The notes under the pieces are model-generated. The model was given only the letters and a program-made list of their open reading frames with translations, ran no database searches and was not told where the DNA came from. Of a stretch of 5,506 nt of DNA, positions 4,770-5,506 are shown one piece after another. Each line of letters opens with the position of its first letter. Within the stretch, counting starts at the first letter, position 1. Source of the DNA: an uncultured Collinsella sp. (GTDB lineage Bacteria; Actinomycetota; Coriobacteriia; Coriobacteriales; Coriobacteriaceae); contig USHS01000110.1 in the NCBI GenBank assembly GCA_900554585.1, forward strand, positions 1 through 5,506. Reading direction: 5' to 3'. The position numbers were made by a program, and so were the translations under genes.

Positions 4770-5506
4770 TTAGAAGTCCAATCTCACAGGAATGCCCTGC
4801 GATGCCATATACTCCTTCACCTGGCGAATGCTGAAGGTTCCAAAGTGAAAGACACTCGCCGCCAGCACGGCGTCGGCCTCACCCTCGATCACGCCCTCGG
4901 CAAAATGCTCGAGTGTGCCCACGCCGCCGCTCGCGATGACGGGAATCGGCACCGCGCGCGCCACAGCGCGAGTGAGCGCCAGATCAAAGCCGGCCTTGGT
5001 GCCGTCGCGATCCATACTGGTCAGTAGGATCTCGCCGGCGCCGCGACGAGCCGCTTCCTCGGCCCACGCCACCGCGTCGATACCCGTAGCGTTGCGGCCG
5101 CCCGCCGTAAAGACCTCCCACTTATCGGCGCCCGGCTCGCCGGGGAGCCCCACACGCTTGGCATCAATCGCCACGACCACGGCCTGGCTGCCAAACGCCG
5201 CGGCGGCCTGGCTGATCAGCGACGGGTCACGCACGGCGGCAGAGTTAAGCGACACCTTGTCGGCGCCGGCGGCAACCATGGTCCGCATGCCCGCCAAGTC
5301 GCGAAAACCGCCGCCCACGGTATAGGGAAGCTCTCCGGCAAGGAGCGCCTCCTGGAAAGAAAGTTCGGCACGGTCTTCACAGCCTGCAAGCTTTAACTGT
5401 TTTCTCAGAGCATCCTCATCAACACGGATTCCCATGGAGGAAAGCTCAAGTGCAATGTCAAGTACCGGATAGTATACGAGGATATCACCGTTCAGTTCCC
5501 AGTCAT
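4770..5506 (-). CDS. hisF: Imidazole glycerol phosphate synthase cyclase subunit (HisF), N-terminus replaced by AsnA sequence; open at the window edge
   Basis: HisF, with the glutaminase HisH, forms imidazole glycerol phosphate and AICAR. From [12 protein letters not shown] (codons at 5307-5321 onward) to the TAA at 4770-4772 the sequence is normal His[28 protein letters not shown] (its Asp equals catalytic D130 of the Thermotoga enzyme), [21 protein letters not shown] (second phosphate/D176 region), [22 protein letters not shown] and a final PVRLDF. The first about 77 residues of HisF, including catalytic Asp11 and the first two barrel strands, are missing. In their place the same open frame encodes AsnA and runs off the window at 5506. 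The Met at 5435 is an internal AsnA Met, not a HisF start. As written, this product could not be an active HisF. GC shifts sharply at the join, which points to a chimeric contig rather than a real gene. Confidence 0.85.
   Translation of the reverse strand, partial: DWELNGDILVYYPVLDIALELSSMGIRVDEDALRKQLKLAGCEDRAELSFQEALLAGELPYTVGGGFRDLAGMRTMVAAGADKVSLNSAAVRDPSLISQAAAAFGSQAVVVAIDAKRVGLPGEPGADKWEVFTAGGRNATGIDAVAWAEEAARRGAGEILLTSMDRDGTKAGFDLALTRAVARAVPIPVIASGGVGTLEHFAEGVIEGEADAVLAASVFHFGTFSIRQVKEYMASQGIPVRLDF
5307..5506 (-). other. asnA: Partial asparagine synthetase A (AsnA) coding segment joined in frame to hisF
   Basis: Read from the right edge, the frame gives [16 protein letters not shown], then [19 protein letters not shown], then [17 protein letters not shown], at which point it becomes HisF. 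This follows the C-terminal region of AsnA, the ammonia-dependent aspartate-ammonia ligase, residue for residue in order (E. coli has [20 protein letters not shown], then MGIRVDADTLKHQL, then a GGGIGQSR motif). The expected GGGIGQSR loop and the last strands are absent, so AsnA is truncated about 35 residues short. The segment is about 46-48% GC with codons such as AAA and TTA, unlike the 65-72% GC of the hisF part, so it probably derives from a different, lower-GC bacterium such as a clostridial gut species. That source is an inference. Confidence 0.8.

Noticed and set aside
1..5506. CRISPR arrays, tRNA or rRNA genes, transposases, phage or defence genes
   Set aside because: I read both strands for these and saw no regular spaced repeats, tRNA-like cloverleaf or mobile-element enzyme; the repeats present are inverted, not CRISPR-like.

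Overview
The window looks like chromosomal DNA of a high-GC Coriobacteriia member, most likely a Collinsella-type gut actinobacterium. This is inferred from the GC-rich coding style, the strong GGAGG-like ribosome sites, the his gene order, and intergenic palindromic repeats of a kind I associate with that genus. No database was searched. The two ends are both partial genes, and the right end appears to come from a different organism.

Layout, left to right. (1) Positions 3-290, + strand: the C-terminal tail of a DUF4143-type AAA ATPase, cut by the window start. (2) Positions 330-2285, - strand: a compact run transcribed larC2-like > yfcE-like phosphodiesterase > mazG. It contains a free-standing C-terminal LarC (nickel-pincer cofactor) domain, a metallophosphoesterase and a two-domain nucleotide pyrophosphohydrolase. 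(3) Positions 2479-3390, + strand, divergent from that run: a PHP-family phosphatase of the histidinol-phosphatase (HisJ/HisK) type. (4) Positions 3391-3728: a 338-base convergent intergenic region filled by nested inverted repeats. (5) Positions 3729-5506, - strand: the distal end of a histidine operon, hisF > hisI > small unknown gene > hisE, with a palindromic element between hisF and hisI.

Functionally, HisF, HisI and HisE act in the upper part of histidine synthesis, and the convergent PHP enzyme could supply the histidinol-phosphate phosphatase step. The 75-residue gene between hisI and hisE overlaps hisI by ATGA and sits 15 bases before hisE, so it is translated with them. Its role is unknown.

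The most striking observation is at the right end. The reading frame ending as HisF does not begin as HisF. Upstream of the TVGGG motif (codons at 5307-5321) it encodes the C-terminal part of ammonia-dependent asparagine synthetase (AsnA), in frame. GC drops there from about 70% to about 47%. The join sits where the two proteins share a T-[IV]-G-G-G motif. The N-terminal barrel strands of HisF, including its catalytic Asp, are missing. I regard this as most probably an assembly chimera of two organisms, with true fusion a less likely alternative. I did not find a convincing new multi-gene system; the better biological leads are the small his-operon protein, the stand-alone LarC2 domain and the two palindromic intergenic elements.
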